64,000 nt of DNA. Source: Knoellia aerolata DSM 18566. Lineage in GTDB: Bacteria; Actinomycetota; Actinomycetes; Actinomycetales; Dermatophilaceae. Shown in pieces: positions 38,959-48,190 of the stretch; positions within the stretch are counted from its first letter, which is position 1; each line of letters starts with the position of its first letter. Made by a program: the position numbers and the translations under genes. Under the pieces are notes generated by a model. The model did not search any database. It had not been told where the DNA came from and saw nothing but the letters and a program-made list of their open reading frames with translations. The stretch is from contig NZ_AVPL01000009.1 of assembly GCF_000768695.1 (NCBI RefSeq), positions 1 through 64,000 of the forward strand, written 5' to 3'.

Positions 38959-39464
38959 CAGTGGTCGCCGCCCGCGAGCTGGCTCAGCGCGTGGCCGAGC
39001 ACGGTTTCGAGGACCGCGAGCGCGTCGCGGACGCCACCGGTCGAGCCGGGCAGGTTGACGACGAGCGTGCGGCCGGCGACCCCGGCGAGGCCGCGCGAGA
39101 GCATCGCCGTCGGCACTCCCCCGTCGACGCCGGCGGCGCGGATGGCCTCCGCGATCCCGGGGACGACGCGGTCGAGCAGTGGCGCGGTCGCCTCGGGGGT
39201 GCGGTCGGTCGGGCTGATCCCCGTGCCCCCGGTCGTGACGAGCAGGTCCGGTCGCTCCTCGAGGGCGGCGGAGAGTGCCTCGGCGATCCCGGCGTCCGGG
39301 ACGACCGTGGCGTCCGCGACGTCGGCTCCCCACGTGCGCAGGGTCTCGACGATGAGGGCGCCCCCCTTGTCGGGGTAGACACCCTGCGAGGCGCGGGTCG
39401 AGGCGGTGATCACGACGGCCCGCCGCCCGGCGAGGGACCCGGCTGCGGTGGCGGGGTCGCTCAC
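38958..39464 (-). CDS. mog: MogA/MoaB-family molybdopterin adenylyltransferase
   Basis: A 168-aa enzyme that adenylates molybdopterin before molybdate insertion. Motifs: VITASTRASQGVYPDKGG, TTGGTGISPTDRTPEA, VNLPGSTGGVRD. A GTG start overlaps the moaC stop (GTGA). Confidence 0.92.
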   Translation of the reverse strand: MSDPATAAGSLAGRRAVVITASTRASQGVYPDKGGALIVETLRTWGADVADATVVPDAGIAEALSAALEERPDLLVTTGGTGISPTDRTPEATAPLLDRVVPGIAEAIRAAGVDGGVPTAMLSRGLAGVAGRTLVVNLPGSTGGVRDALAVLETVLGHALSQLAGGDH

Positions 39465-39952
39465 GGCTCCTCCACCCAGTCGCCGGAGCGGCCGCCGGAC
39501 TTCGCGGTGACGCGGACGTCGGTGATGCGTGCGTGCTTGTCGACGGCCTTGACCATGTCGATGAGGGCGAGGGCGGCCACGCTCACGGCCGTGAGGGCCT
39601 CCATCTCGATGCCGGTCCGGTCGGCGGTCCGCACGGTGGCGGTGATGTCGACGCCGTCGTCGGTGACGTCGAGGTCGACCGAGGCGGCGTGGACGGCGAC
39701 CGGGTGCGCGAGCGGGATGAGCTCCGGCGTGCGCTTCACCGCCTGTATGCCGGCCAGCCGGGCGACCGCGAGCGCGTCACCCTTGGGGACGGTCCCGTCG
39801 CGCAGGGCGGCGACGGCCCCGGGGGCGAGCACGACCCGGCCGCGGGCACTGGCCTCGCGCGCGGTGACGGCCTTCGCGGAGACGTCGACCATGTGGGCGG
39901 TGCCGTCGGCCCGGACATGGGTCAGTCCGCTCTGGCGCCCTGTGTCACCCAC
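39461..39952 (-). CDS. moaC: Cyclic pyranopterin monophosphate synthase
   Basis: MoaC forms cyclic pyranopterin monophosphate, an early molybdenum-cofactor step. The 163-aa protein has LTHVRADGTAHMVDVSAK, the active-site PKGDALAVARLAGIQAVK, LIPLAHPV and GIEMEALTAVSVAALALIDM. The GTG at 39952 matches the family N-terminus; a GTG four codons upstream is possible. A long hairpin separates it from moeA. No moaA, moaD or moaE lies in the window. Confidence 0.92.
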   Translation of the reverse strand: MGDTGRQSGLTHVRADGTAHMVDVSAKAVTAREASARGRVVLAPGAVAALRDGTVPKGDALAVARLAGIQAVKRTPELIPLAHPVAVHAASVDLDVTDDGVDITATVRTADRTGIEMEALTAVSVAALALIDMVKAVDKHARITDVRVTAKSGGRSGDWVEEP

Positions 39953-39968
39953 GTGGTTCCCCACCTCA

Positions 39969-40021
39969 CCAATTCCCCCCGGGAGGGACGGAGATTCCGT
40001 GTCCCCAACGGGAGGAATTGG
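39969..40021 (-). terminator. Long imperfect hairpin between moeA and moaC
   Basis: The outer arms 39969-39981 and 40009-40021 pair over 13 bp with one G-U pair. A smaller stem nests inside. On the minus strand it starts 17 nt after the moeA stop. It may terminate or attenuate, or act as an operon-internal RNA element. Confidence 0.5.
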
Positions 40022-40037
40022 CGAGCTGGGGACGGGG

Positions 40038-41243
40038 TCAATCTTGCCCCACGAGGGGAAGCAGCCGGACCTCGTCCCCCGGGTGGATCTCGGAGGTGGC
40101 GGCGTCGACGACGGCGAGGTGGGTGGCCTCGGCGAGCGCGCCGAGCATGTGGGACCCCTGCCCACCGGAGGGCCGGACGCCCTCGGCGTCGAGGACGACG
40201 CGGGTGAGCTCGACCTTGCCCGCCACGGAGGCCCAGCCCCGGGTCGCGGTGGCGGTCGTCGTCGGCACCTCGGGGTCGAGGCCGGAGAGGGCGCGCAGGA
40301 CGGGCAGGACGAACACGTGGAAGGACACGAAGGAGCTCACCGGGTTGCCGGGGAGCGTGATGATCGGGGTGCGGCGCGCACCGACGACACCGGAGCCCTG
40401 GGGCATCCCGGGGCGCATGGCGACCTTGACGAAGTCGACGCGACCGTCCCGGGAGAGCACCTCCTTGACCGTGTCGTAGGCCCCCATCGACACCCCGCCG
40501 GTGGTGAGGACGAGGTCGGGCTCCCCGGGGACGTCGGCGAGGAGGGCGCCGAGGGCCTCGGGGTCGTCCCGAAGGTGGGCGGAGTGCACGAGCTCGACCC
40601 CCGCGGCGCGCACCAGCGCGGAGAGCATCGGCCCGTTGGAGTCGACGATCTCGCCGTGGGCCAGGCTCGACCCGGGCGGCAGCAGCTCGTCCCCCGTCGA
40701 GACCACCGCCACCCGAGGGCGACGGACGACCGCGACCTCGGCGAGGTTGGCCGCGGCGATGAGGGCGAGCCGGCCGGGCGTGACCCGGACCCCGCCGCGC
40801 AGGACCACGTCGCCCGCTCGCACGTCCTCCCCGCGGCGGCGCAGGTGCCGGCCCGGCTCGGCGGCGAGGTCCAGCGAGACCCGGTCGACCCCACCGTCGC
40901 TGAGCTCCACGGGCACGACGGCGTCGGCGCCCTCCGGCAGGGGCGCCCCGGTCATGATCCTCATCGCGGTGCCGGGGCGGAGGACGTGCCGGGTCGTGTC
41001 GCCGGCGGCGATGTCCCCGTCGACGTCGAGGACGACCGGGGCGCCGGGGGCTGCGCCGTCGAGGTCGGCCGAGCGGACGGCATACCCGTCCATCGCGGAG
41101 TTGTCGAAGCCCGGGAGGTCCACGGCGGCGACGACGTCCGCGGCGAGGACCCGTCCCAGCGCCCCGGCGATCGGCACGGTCTCGGGAGGCAGCTCGTCGA
41201 CGAGGGCGAGCAGGGTCCTGCGGTGCTCCTCGACGCTCCTCAC
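40038..41243 (-). CDS. moeA: Molybdopterin molybdotransferase
   Basis: MoeA inserts molybdate into adenylated molybdopterin. The 401-aa protein has the family order: LPGFDNSAMDGYAVRSAD, MTGAPLPEGADAVVPVE, STGDELLPPG, VLTTGGVSMGAYD and LPGNPVSSFVSFHVFV. A GTG start at 41243 overlaps the galU stop (GTGA), so it is coupled to the UDP-glucose pyrophosphorylase gene. Confidence 0.93.
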   Translation of the reverse strand: MRSVEEHRRTLLALVDELPPETVPIAGALGRVLAADVVAAVDLPGFDNSAMDGYAVRSADLDGAAPGAPVVLDVDGDIAAGDTTRHVLRPGTAMRIMTGAPLPEGADAVVPVELSDGGVDRVSLDLAAEPGRHLRRRGEDVRAGDVVLRGGVRVTPGRLALIAAANLAEVAVVRRPRVAVVSTGDELLPPGSSLAHGEIVDSNGPMLSALVRAAGVELVHSAHLRDDPEALGALLADVPGEPDLVLTTGGVSMGAYDTVKEVLSRDGRVDFVKVAMRPGMPQGSGVVGARRTPIITLPGNPVSSFVSFHVFVLPVLRALSGLDPEVPTTTATATRGWASVAGKVELTRVVLDAEGVRPSGGQGSHMLGALAEATHLAVVDAATSEIHPGDEVRLLPLVGQD

Positions 41244-42625
41244 ACGTCCCCTTCGAGGCGTGAGCCGTCGGCGATGGTGCGCGGCGCGTCGGCGCGGACC
41301 GTGACGTCACCGACGCACGTCACGTCACGGCCGAAGGTCACGTCCCCGTCGACGACGAGCGAGTGGGCCTCGCGAATGTACGGGACCCCGTGCGGGAAGC
41401 GGGCGTCGAAGTCCTGGACGAACTTGTAGTGGTCCGAGAGGTCGATGAAGGGCTCCTCCTCGTCGCTGAGCGACACGACCCGGCTGGCGTCGTCGAGGGC
41501 GTAGAGGTCCGAGCGCACGAGGAGGAGCTCGTTCGTCGTCTTGACCGGCCGGAACCGGTCGCGGGGGACCAGCAGGGCACGGGACCCCTCGAAGAGCTCG
41601 ACGGCCGTGCCCATCGCAGACTCGATCTGGATGACGGGGGTCGAGTCCTTGCGGGTCGGGTCGACGGTCTTGCGGTTGACGATGATCGGCAGCTCGAGGA
41701 CCCCGTCGTGTTCGGCGAGCCGGGCAGCGAGGACGTCGAGGTCGAGCCAGAGGTTGTTGACGTGGAAGTAGACGTGCCGGGTGTTGTCCTGGAAGTACTG
41801 GTCCTCCCCCGGCGCGACCATCGCCGAGTCCCGCAGGACGAGCCGGCCGTCGCTGCGGCGGGTCGCGAGATGTCCGCCCTTGCGGTCGTTGCGGGTGCGC
41901 TCGCACACCTCGGCGACGTAGGGGATCTGCTCCCGGGCCATCCACGCGGGGATCCTCGGATCGCACGTCGCTCCGAGGTTGTCGGCGTTGGACAGGAAGA
42001 GGTGGCGGAAACCCCTGTCCCGCAACCTGTCCAGGAGCCCGCTGGACTGCAGGGCGACGTAGACGTCACCGTGACCGGGCGGGCACCACTCGAGGTCGGG
42101 GTCCTCCGGCCACGACACGGGGGTGAGGTCGTCCGCCCTCAGCTTGGGCTCGGCGCTCTGCAGGAAGTCCAGGGGCAGCCCGTCGACCTCGAGCCTGTCG
42201 TGGACGGCGAGGAGCTGCAGGGTCTCGTCACGGGTGCGGAAGGAGTCCATGAAGACGACGGGCAGGTCGACGTCGTGCTCCCGCCGGATCGCGAGCACCT
42301 GGCGGGCGATGATGTCGAGGAAGCTCAGCCCGTCGCGCACGGGAAGGGCGGACTTCGGGCCACTGATGCCCATGGACGTGCCGAGGCCGCCGTTAAGCTT
42401 GAGCACCACGGTCGTCGCCAGGGCGGCCCGGGCCTCGGCCTCGTCGACGTCGAGGTCGGCGAGCGCGGGGACGTCGCCGAGCGGCGCGATGCTCTCCTCG
42501 AGGATGTGGCCGGTCGCGTCCTGCTCGAGCATCCCGTAGAAACGCGTGAAGGCGGCGACCGCCCGCTCGTCGACCCCACGGGCGCGCATGAGCTCCGTAC
42601 TCCGGTGGAGCCCGTCTGCACCCAT
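41240..42625 (-). CDS. UTP--glucose-1-phosphate uridylyltransferase, eukaryote-like UDPGP family
   Basis: A 461-aa enzyme making UDP-glucose. The nucleotide-binding motif VVLKLNGGLGTSMGISGPKS and FLSNADNLGA, NRKTVDPTRKDSTPVIQIES and a beta-helix-like C-terminus place it in the UDPGP family found in Actinobacteria, unlike the shorter bacterial GalU. A TAGGGT box (42638-42633) ends 7 nt before the ATG: leaderless, and divergent from the cyclo-ligase gene 49 bp away. Confidence 0.92.
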   Translation of the reverse strand: MGADGLHRSTELMRARGVDERAVAAFTRFYGMLEQDATGHILEESIAPLGDVPALADLDVDEAEARAALATTVVLKLNGGLGTSMGISGPKSALPVRDGLSFLDIIARQVLAIRREHDVDLPVVFMDSFRTRDETLQLLAVHDRLEVDGLPLDFLQSAEPKLRADDLTPVSWPEDPDLEWCPPGHGDVYVALQSSGLLDRLRDRGFRHLFLSNADNLGATCDPRIPAWMAREQIPYVAEVCERTRNDRKGGHLATRRSDGRLVLRDSAMVAPGEDQYFQDNTRHVYFHVNNLWLDLDVLAARLAEHDGVLELPIIVNRKTVDPTRKDSTPVIQIESAMGTAVELFEGSRALLVPRDRFRPVKTTNELLLVRSDLYALDDASRVVSLSDEEEPFIDLSDHYKFVQDFDARFPHGVPYIREAHSLVVDGDVTFGRDVTCVGDVTVRADAPRTIADGSRLEGDV

Positions 42626-42674
42626 GTCGGCAACCCTAGGCGACCAGCGCGGGCGAAACGTGGACACTGGGCGC

Positions 42675-43235
42675 GTGACCCCCGATTCCGTCGCGAGCGC
42701 CAAGGTCGCGCTGCGCCCGATCCTGCTCGCGGCCCGTCGCGAGCGGGTCGCCGCCCGCGACCGCGACGCCGACGACGCGGCGCTCGCCCGTGAGGTGCTG
42801 GCCCTTGCCACCGGGCTCGGGATCGGGGCTGGCGGCACGGTCGCGGCCTACGAGGCCCTGCGCACCGAGCCACCCACGGCGGCGAGCATCGACGCACTCG
42901 TGGCACACGGCATACGCGTCGTCGTCCCGGTCACCCTGCCGGACAACGACCTCGACTGGTGCGACGTGAACGACGAACGGCGTATGCGGCTCGGTCCGGA
43001 CGCGATCTCGGCGGCCGCCCTCGTGCTCACGCCGGGCCTGGCCGCCGACCTGGCGGGGACGCGGCTGGGCCGTGGGGGCGGGAGCTACGACCGCGCGCTG
43101 GCCCGGCGGCGGCCGGACGCGCGCGTCCTCGTCGTCCTCCACCCGGGCGAGGTCCACCCCGAGCCGCTGCCGGCGGACCCGCACGACCAGCCCGTCCACG
43201 GCGTCCTCACCGCGGACGGGGTGACCTGGCTCTGA
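42675..43235 (+). CDS. 5-formyltetrahydrofolate cyclo-ligase
   Basis: A 186-aa enzyme converting 5-formyl-THF to methenyl-THF with ATP. Motifs: LRPILLAARRER at the N-terminus, AAYEALRTEPPT, and the ATP-binding GTRLGRGGGSYDRAL. The GTG at 42675 has a weak GACACT -10 box 6 nt upstream, so it also appears leaderless. Its divergence from UDPGP and moeA is typical of Actinobacteria. Confidence 0.92.
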   Translation: MTPDSVASAKVALRPILLAARRERVAARDRDADDAALAREVLALATGLGIGAGGTVAAYEALRTEPPTAASIDALVAHGIRVVVPVTLPDNDLDWCDVNDERRMRLGPDAISAAALVLTPGLAADLAGTRLGRGGGSYDRALARRRPDARVLVVLHPGEVHPEPLPADPHDQPVHGVLTADGVTWL

Positions 43236-43257
43236 GGTCACCGGATGACCCCTCGGG

Positions 43258-45921
43258 TCAGCTGCCACCCTCGGGCACGAGGGTGAGCTCGTCCTCGCTC
43301 GCCTCGCGCACCGCCTTCTCGGTGAAGGCCCACGGGTGCTGTCGGCCCTCGACCCAGTCCTCGGTCTGGTCGTCGTAGTGCCCGTTGAACGCGTGGCCGC
43401 TCGCCCCGGTCTGGTTGACCCACGTGGAGCGGTCGAAGCTGCCGAGGTCGACGACCATCCGCATCGAGGGGGCGGCCGTGACCTCGTAGCCGAGGTTGGC
43501 CTTCCAGGCCGTCGCGTTGACGATCGCGGACCCCCCGGGCATCTCGTACTCGCCACGGTTGAAGATGCGCCGGACGACCCCGGGCACGCTGTCGCCGCCG
43601 AGCACCTGGTGGGTGAGGTCGAGCGTGTGCAGTGAGCCCCAGCGCCAGTCGTCGGGGTCCTTGCCGAGCCTGCGGGTCAGCTCGAGCCGTGCCTCCACCT
43701 GCGCCTGGCGCAGGATCTCGTCGCGCCCCTCGGTGATGGCAGCGGTCTGCCGGTTGTCCCACCACGCGCTGCGGGGGTTGTCGAGCAGCCCGGCGACCGC
43801 CGTCATGTAGCGGCTCCCACCCTCGGCGCGCAGGTCCTCGGGCACCTCGTCGTCGAAGAGGAGGCGGAGGAGGTTGGCCCAGACGGCGTTGTAGTAGGCC
43901 GCGGCGGCACCGGAGCGGGACCGGTCGGCGGGCGTCGTGTAGTCCCAGTCGCGCAGGAGGTCCTGGGCCTCCTTGGTGAAGGCGACCTCCGCGTCGGAGT
44001 CGCCGGCACCCTTGAGCGGCACCTCGAGCAGCGCCTCGACGAGGACGGGGGCGAACTCGTTGCGCGAGTCCATCTGGATCTCGCCCATCTGCTCCACGGT
44101 GAGCTTGTCGCCGTTGCGGGTGGCCGCGTCGAGGAGCTCACGGATGCGCTGCGAGCGGTAGCCGTAGTCCCACTCGGTGGTGAGGAACGGGGTCGGCCTC
44201 GCGGTCACGGCCTGGTTCGCGGCGACGATGATCCCGGACTCGGGGTCGAGCGAGCTCGGCATCGACGCGAACGGCACGAAGCCCTGCCAGTCGTAGGCCT
44301 CGTCCCAGCCGGGGGCCGGCCAGTAGCCTGGCGGCGCACCCGCGAAGGCGGACACGCGGACGGGGACCTGGCCCGGCGCCTGGTAGCCGATGTGGCCGTC
44401 GACGTCGGCGTAGACGAGGTTCTGCGAGGGGACGGCGAACGACTTGGCGGCCTCCCGGAACTGCTCGAAGTTCTGGGCCACGTTGAGCTGGAGGATCGCG
44501 TCGGCCGTCTGGCTCGGCTCGAGCCCGGTCCACGCCATCGAGACGGCGTACGTCTGGCTGTCCCGGGCGGCGCCCTCGGACGGTGGGGTGGGCGAGCGCT
44601 CCCCGGCGTCGACGAACGCGGGGATCACGTCGGACATGAGCGGGCCGTGGCGGGTCGCTCGGACGGTGAGGTCGACGTCGTCGCCCCCGGCGACCCTGAT
44701 GGTCTCGCGGCGGGTGGTGAGCGGCTCCCACGTGTCGCCGCGCAGCACGCGGTCACCGTCGAGCCTCTCGAGGTAGAAGTCGCTGACGTCGGGCGAGAGG
44801 TTGGTCATGCCCCAGGCGATCCGGTCGTTGTGGCCGATGACCACCCCGGGCACCCCCGCGAACGAGAAGCCGGCGACGTCGAGCGGGCACTCGACGCTCT
44901 TCGCGCGGCAGTGCAGGCCCACCTGGTACCAGATCCCCGGGATACCCGGCGAGAGGTGGGGGTCGTTGGCGAGCAGCGGCTTTCCGGTCGCGGACTTCTC
45001 GGGGCCGACGACCCACGAGTTCGAGCCGATGCCCTCCCCCCGCCCGATGAGCTGGGGCACGGCGGAGAGCGCTCGTTCGACCGCGGCATACGCCGCCTGG
45101 GCCGAGGAGTCGCCGAGCGCACCGGCGGCCTGCTTCGCCGCGGGCCGTTCGGCCGCGGCGCTCAGCGCTGCCGGGACCGCCGACGAGGACTGCTGGAGCG
45201 AGGGTGACGCCGGCGCCCAGTCCTCGCCGGAGAGGATCGGCTCCCTCGCGAGGTCGTAGGGCGGGTAGATCTCCGCGATCTGGTTGACGGTCACGCGCCT
45301 CGACAGCCGCGCGCGCGCCAGCTCGTCGGAGTAGTCGCCGCGCAGGTCCCAGGCCATCGCCTTGAGCCAGGCGATGGAGTCGGCCGGCGTCCAGTCCTCG
45401 ATCTTGTAGTCGGAGACCCGGGTGCCGAGCACGACGTACTCGAGCGAGGCCTGCGACGGCGAGCGGCCACGGAGGTAGGCGTTGACGCCGTCGGCGTAGG
45501 ACTGCAGGTACGTCCGCGTCGCCGGGTCCAGCGTCGGCAGCTCGGCCTCGGCGACGCGGCGCCAGCCCATCGTGCGGATGACCTTGTCGGTCTCGACGCC
45601 GGCGTCCCCGACGAGCTCGGCCAGCCGGCCGGCCGTGATGTGACGGCGCATGTCCATCTCGAAGAAGCGGTCCTGCGCGTGCACATACCCTTGGGCCCGG
45701 GCGATGTCGGCGACGCTGTCACCGTAGATCTGGGGGATGCCCCGCTCGTCACGCAGGACGTCCACGGTGCCGGCCAGGCCGGGGACGTCGATCTCACCCT
45801 CGGTCTGCGGGAACGACCGCCGGACCAGCGACACCCCGACGACGGAGAGGACGAGGGCGGCAATGGTGAGGACGCCGACGACGGTCAGGGCGACGCGACG
45901 GGCCACGCGGTGAGGGGACAC
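43258..45921 (-). CDS. Penicillin acylase family N-terminal nucleophile hydrolase
   Basis: An 887-aa exported Ntn-hydrolase precursor. An N-terminal membrane or signal helix (about 10-32) is followed by the alpha chain, a linker, and the autocleavage site GIGSNSWVV, whose Ser becomes the beta-chain N-terminus. Conserved NDPHLSPGIPGIWYQVGL and IVNATAWKANLGYEV follow in the beta chain. Homologues cleave beta-lactam side chains or acyl-homoserine lactones; the real substrate is unknown. A TAGTCT box ends 6 nt before the GTG: leaderless. Confidence 0.92.
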   Translation of the reverse strand: MSPHRVARRVALTVVGVLTIAALVLSVVGVSLVRRSFPQTEGEIDVPGLAGTVDVLRDERGIPQIYGDSVADIARAQGYVHAQDRFFEMDMRRHITAGRLAELVGDAGVETDKVIRTMGWRRVAEAELPTLDPATRTYLQSYADGVNAYLRGRSPSQASLEYVVLGTRVSDYKIEDWTPADSIAWLKAMAWDLRGDYSDELARARLSRRVTVNQIAEIYPPYDLAREPILSGEDWAPASPSLQQSSSAVPAALSAAAERPAAKQAAGALGDSSAQAAYAAVERALSAVPQLIGRGEGIGSNSWVVGPEKSATGKPLLANDPHLSPGIPGIWYQVGLHCRAKSVECPLDVAGFSFAGVPGVVIGHNDRIAWGMTNLSPDVSDFYLERLDGDRVLRGDTWEPLTTRRETIRVAGGDDVDLTVRATRHGPLMSDVIPAFVDAGERSPTPPSEGAARDSQTYAVSMAWTGLEPSQTADAILQLNVAQNFEQFREAAKSFAVPSQNLVYADVDGHIGYQAPGQVPVRVSAFAGAPPGYWPAPGWDEAYDWQGFVPFASMPSSLDPESGIIVAANQAVTARPTPFLTTEWDYGYRSQRIRELLDAATRNGDKLTVEQMGEIQMDSRNEFAPVLVEALLEVPLKGAGDSDAEVAFTKEAQDLLRDWDYTTPADRSRSGAAAAYYNAVWANLLRLLFDDEVPEDLRAEGGSRYMTAVAGLLDNPRSAWWDNRQTAAITEGRDEILRQAQVEARLELTRRLGKDPDDWRWGSLHTLDLTHQVLGGDSVPGVVRRIFNRGEYEMPGGSAIVNATAWKANLGYEVTAAPSMRMVVDLGSFDRSTWVNQTGASGHAFNGHYDDQTEDWVEGRQHPWAFTEKAVREASEDELTLVPEGGS

Positions 45922-45968
45922 CCTGCGAGACTAGGTCAGACCGCCAGACGAGCGAGCAAGGACGGGCC

Positions 45969-47558
45969 GTGACCGACATCGTGGGTATGGCGCACGTCGG
46001 CGTGGTCAGTGGGGTCAGTGGTGTCAGCGGGGTCAGCCCGGTCTCCGTCGTCGCGGCCGCGGGGGAGAACCTGCGCTCGCTCTCCATCGGGCTGCTCATC
46101 GGCACCGCCGTCCTCATCGTGGCGATCGCGGCGGTGAGGCTGTCGACCCGCTCCGGCCTGCCCTCGCTCCTGCTCTACCTCGGCATCGGCCTGGCCCTGG
46201 GGAACCGGGGGCTCGGCATCGACTTCTCCGATGAGGAGCTCACCCAGGTCCTCGGTTACGCCGCGCTCGTCCTCATCCTCACCGAGGGTGGGGTGACGAC
46301 GAAGTGGGACTCGATCAAGGGCTCCCTCGCCCCGGCGGCGGCCCTGGCGACCGTCGGCGTCGTCGTCTCGATCCTCGTCGTGGCGCTCGCCGGCCACTTC
46401 GTCCTCTCGATGTCGTGGAGCACCGCGCTGCTCATCGGCGCCATCCTCGCCTCCACCGACGCCGCCGCGGTCTTCGCGGTGCTGCGTCGGGTGCCGCTGC
46501 CGAGGCGCGTGAGCGGCATGCTCGAGGCCGAGTCCGGCTTCAACGACGCGCCCGTCGTCATCATCGTCACGGCCATCGCGGTGCAGTCGGCGGCCGGCGA
46601 GGAGGTGTCCCTGTGGTCGATCATGCTCATCGTCACCGGCGAGCTCATCGTCGGCTCGCTCGTCGGCCTCGGCGTGGGGTGGCTCGGCGGGCGACTCATG
46701 TCCCGGGTCGCCGGCGGCTCGTCGGCGCTGTTCGCCATCGGGGTCGTCGCCATGTCGGTCCTCGCCTACGCCGCCGCGGACGTGCTCCACGCGTCGGGGT
46801 TCATCGCCTGCTACCTCGCCTCCCTCGTCCTCGGGAACATGTCGCTGCCCCACCGTGCGGCGGTGCTCGGCTTCTCCACCGCCCTCGGCTGGCTCGCCCA
46901 GATCGGGCTGTTCGTCCTGCTCGGCCTGCTCGCGGACCCGGCGGCGTTCCCCGACCAGATCGGGCGGGCGCTCGTCCTCGGGCTCGCGCTCCTGCTCGTC
47001 GCCCGACCGCTCTCGGTGCTCGTGTCGTGCTCACCGTTCGGGCTGGGGTGGCGCACCCAGGCGTTCCTGTCGTGGGCCGGGCTGCGCGGCGCCGTGCCCG
47101 TCGTGCTCGCCACCGTCCCGCTCACGGTCGGAGCAACGGGGGTGGAGTGGATCTTCGACCTCGTCTTCGTCCTCGTCGTCATCTTCACGCTCGTCCAGGC
47201 GCCCAGCCTGCCGTGGGTGGCGCACCGGCTGGGGCTCGACCGTGGCCACCACTCGTTCGACCTGGCCATCGAGGTGACCCCGTTCGACGACATCGGCGCG
47301 CACCTCATCGAGGTCACCGTCGGGCCGTTGTCCCGCCTCGCGGGGGTGCAGGTCTACGAGCTGCGGCTGCCGGCCGGGGCCAACGTCGCCCTCATCGTGC
47401 GCGAGGGCGCCTCGTTCGTCCCGCACGAGACGACGCCGCTGCGACGCGGTGACCAGCTGCTCGTCGTCACGCCGGCCGCCCTGCGCGCCGCCGTCGAGAA
47501 GCGGCTGTATGCCGTGAGCCGGGGTGGGCGGCTCGCCGGCTGGTCGCGGGACGGCTGA
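45969..47558 (+). CDS. Potassium/proton antiporter, CPA1 (NhaP2/CvrA) family
   Basis: A 529-aa antiporter with about 12 membrane helices and the CPA1 ion-binding motif ESGFNDAPVV, followed by a cytosolic TrkA_C domain (about 440-515) that probably binds a nucleotide or ion regulator. The N-terminus before the first helix is an unusual VSGVSGVSGVS stretch encoded by a 9-bp minisatellite, so the exact start (GTG 45969) is uncertain. It is divergent from the acylase gene with only 47 bp between. Confidence 0.88.
   Translation: MTDIVGMAHVGVVSGVSGVSGVSPVSVVAAAGENLRSLSIGLLIGTAVLIVAIAAVRLSTRSGLPSLLLYLGIGLALGNRGLGIDFSDEELTQVLGYAALVLILTEGGVTTKWDSIKGSLAPAAALATVGVVVSILVVALAGHFVLSMSWSTALLIGAILASTDAAAVFAVLRRVPLPRRVSGMLEAESGFNDAPVVIIVTAIAVQSAAGEEVSLWSIMLIVTGELIVGSLVGLGVGWLGGRLMSRVAGGSSALFAIGVVAMSVLAYAAADVLHASGFIACYLASLVLGNMSLPHRAAVLGFSTALGWLAQIGLFVLLGLLADPAAFPDQIGRALVLGLALLLVARPLSVLVSCSPFGLGWRTQAFLSWAGLRGAVPVVLATVPLTVGATGVEWIFDLVFVLVVIFTLVQAPSLPWVAHRLGLDRGHHSFDLAIEVTPFDDIGAHLIEVTVGPLSRLAGVQVYELRLPAGANVALIVREGASFVPHETTPLRRGDQLLVVTPAALRAAVEKRLYAVSRGGRLAGWSRDG
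46004..46039. repeat. 9-bp minisatellite at the 5' end of the antiporter gene
   Basis: Four units of GGTCAGTGG (two exact, then TGTCAGCGG and GGTCAGCCC), in frame, adding or removing Val-Ser-Gly triplets before the first membrane helix. Confidence 0.75.
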
Positions 47559-47775
47559 GCCGGCCGCCCGCCTCCCCGGCCTCCCCACCCCCGGCCTGCT
47601 GCGTCTGCGTCTGCTTGGATGGTCAGAGGACTCACCATGCACGCAGACGCAGGCGGGGGGCGTACGGGATCGACGTCGGGGGGACGGGTGGCCGTGGGCG
47701 GACGGCATACGGGAGCATCCCGTGGCGTTCCGTATCCTTGGAGCCGCTCACCCCGCTGTGCCCCAGGAGGAACCC

Positions 47776-48150
47776 GTGCCCACGTACGCCTACGCGTGCC
47801 GTGACTGTGACCACCGCTTCGAGGCGGTCCAGTCCTTCAGCGACGACTCGCTCTCGATCTGCCCGGAGTGCGGGGGGTCCCTGCGCAAGGTCTTCAACTC
47901 GGTCGGGGTCGTCTTCAAGGGCGGCGGGTTCTACCGCAACGACTCGCGGGCCGCCTCGAGCAGCTCGTCACCGGCGGCTCCGTCCGGCGACGCCGGTTCC
48001 GGGTCCTCGTCCGGTTCCGACGCGGGCACCGGCACGGGCAAGGGCAACGGCAAGGACTCCGGCTCGTCCGGCTCGTCCGGCTCGTCCGGCTCGTCCGGCT
48101 CGTCCACAGGAGCCTCGCCCACCCCGGCGTCGTCCACAGCCTCGGCCTGA
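47776..48150 (+). CDS. FmdB family zinc-ribbon protein with Ser/Gly repeat tail
   Basis: A 124-aa protein. The N-terminal FmdB zinc ribbon (VPTYAYACRDCDHRFEAVQS, CPECGG) is followed by KVFNSVGVVFKGGGFY and a low-complexity Ser/Gly/Lys tail, including five Gly-Ser-Ser units from a 9-bp repeat. A putative regulator first named in amidase/formamidase clusters; its role is unclear. AGGAGG precedes the GTG. The 217-bp gap upstream carries a 12-bp inverted repeat (47599-47610 / 47641-47652), probably the antiporter terminator, and a TATCCT -10. Confidence 0.85.
   Translation: MPTYAYACRDCDHRFEAVQSFSDDSLSICPECGGSLRKVFNSVGVVFKGGGFYRNDSRAASSSSSPAAPSGDAGSGSSSGSDAGTGTGKGNGKDSGSSGSSGSSGSSGSSTGASPTPASSTASA
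48061..48105. repeat. Five perfect copies of a 9-bp repeat in the FmdB gene
   Basis: GGCTCGTCC repeated five times without error, in frame, coding Gly-Ser-Ser. Copy number may vary between strains by slippage. Confidence 0.9.
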
Positions 48151-48190
48151 CCCCTGCCGGGCGCCGCTGCGCCGACCTAGCGTCGGCCCC

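Noticed and set aside
48061-48105. CRISPR-like regular repeats
   Set aside because: The units are contiguous 9-mers with no spacers and lie in a coding frame.
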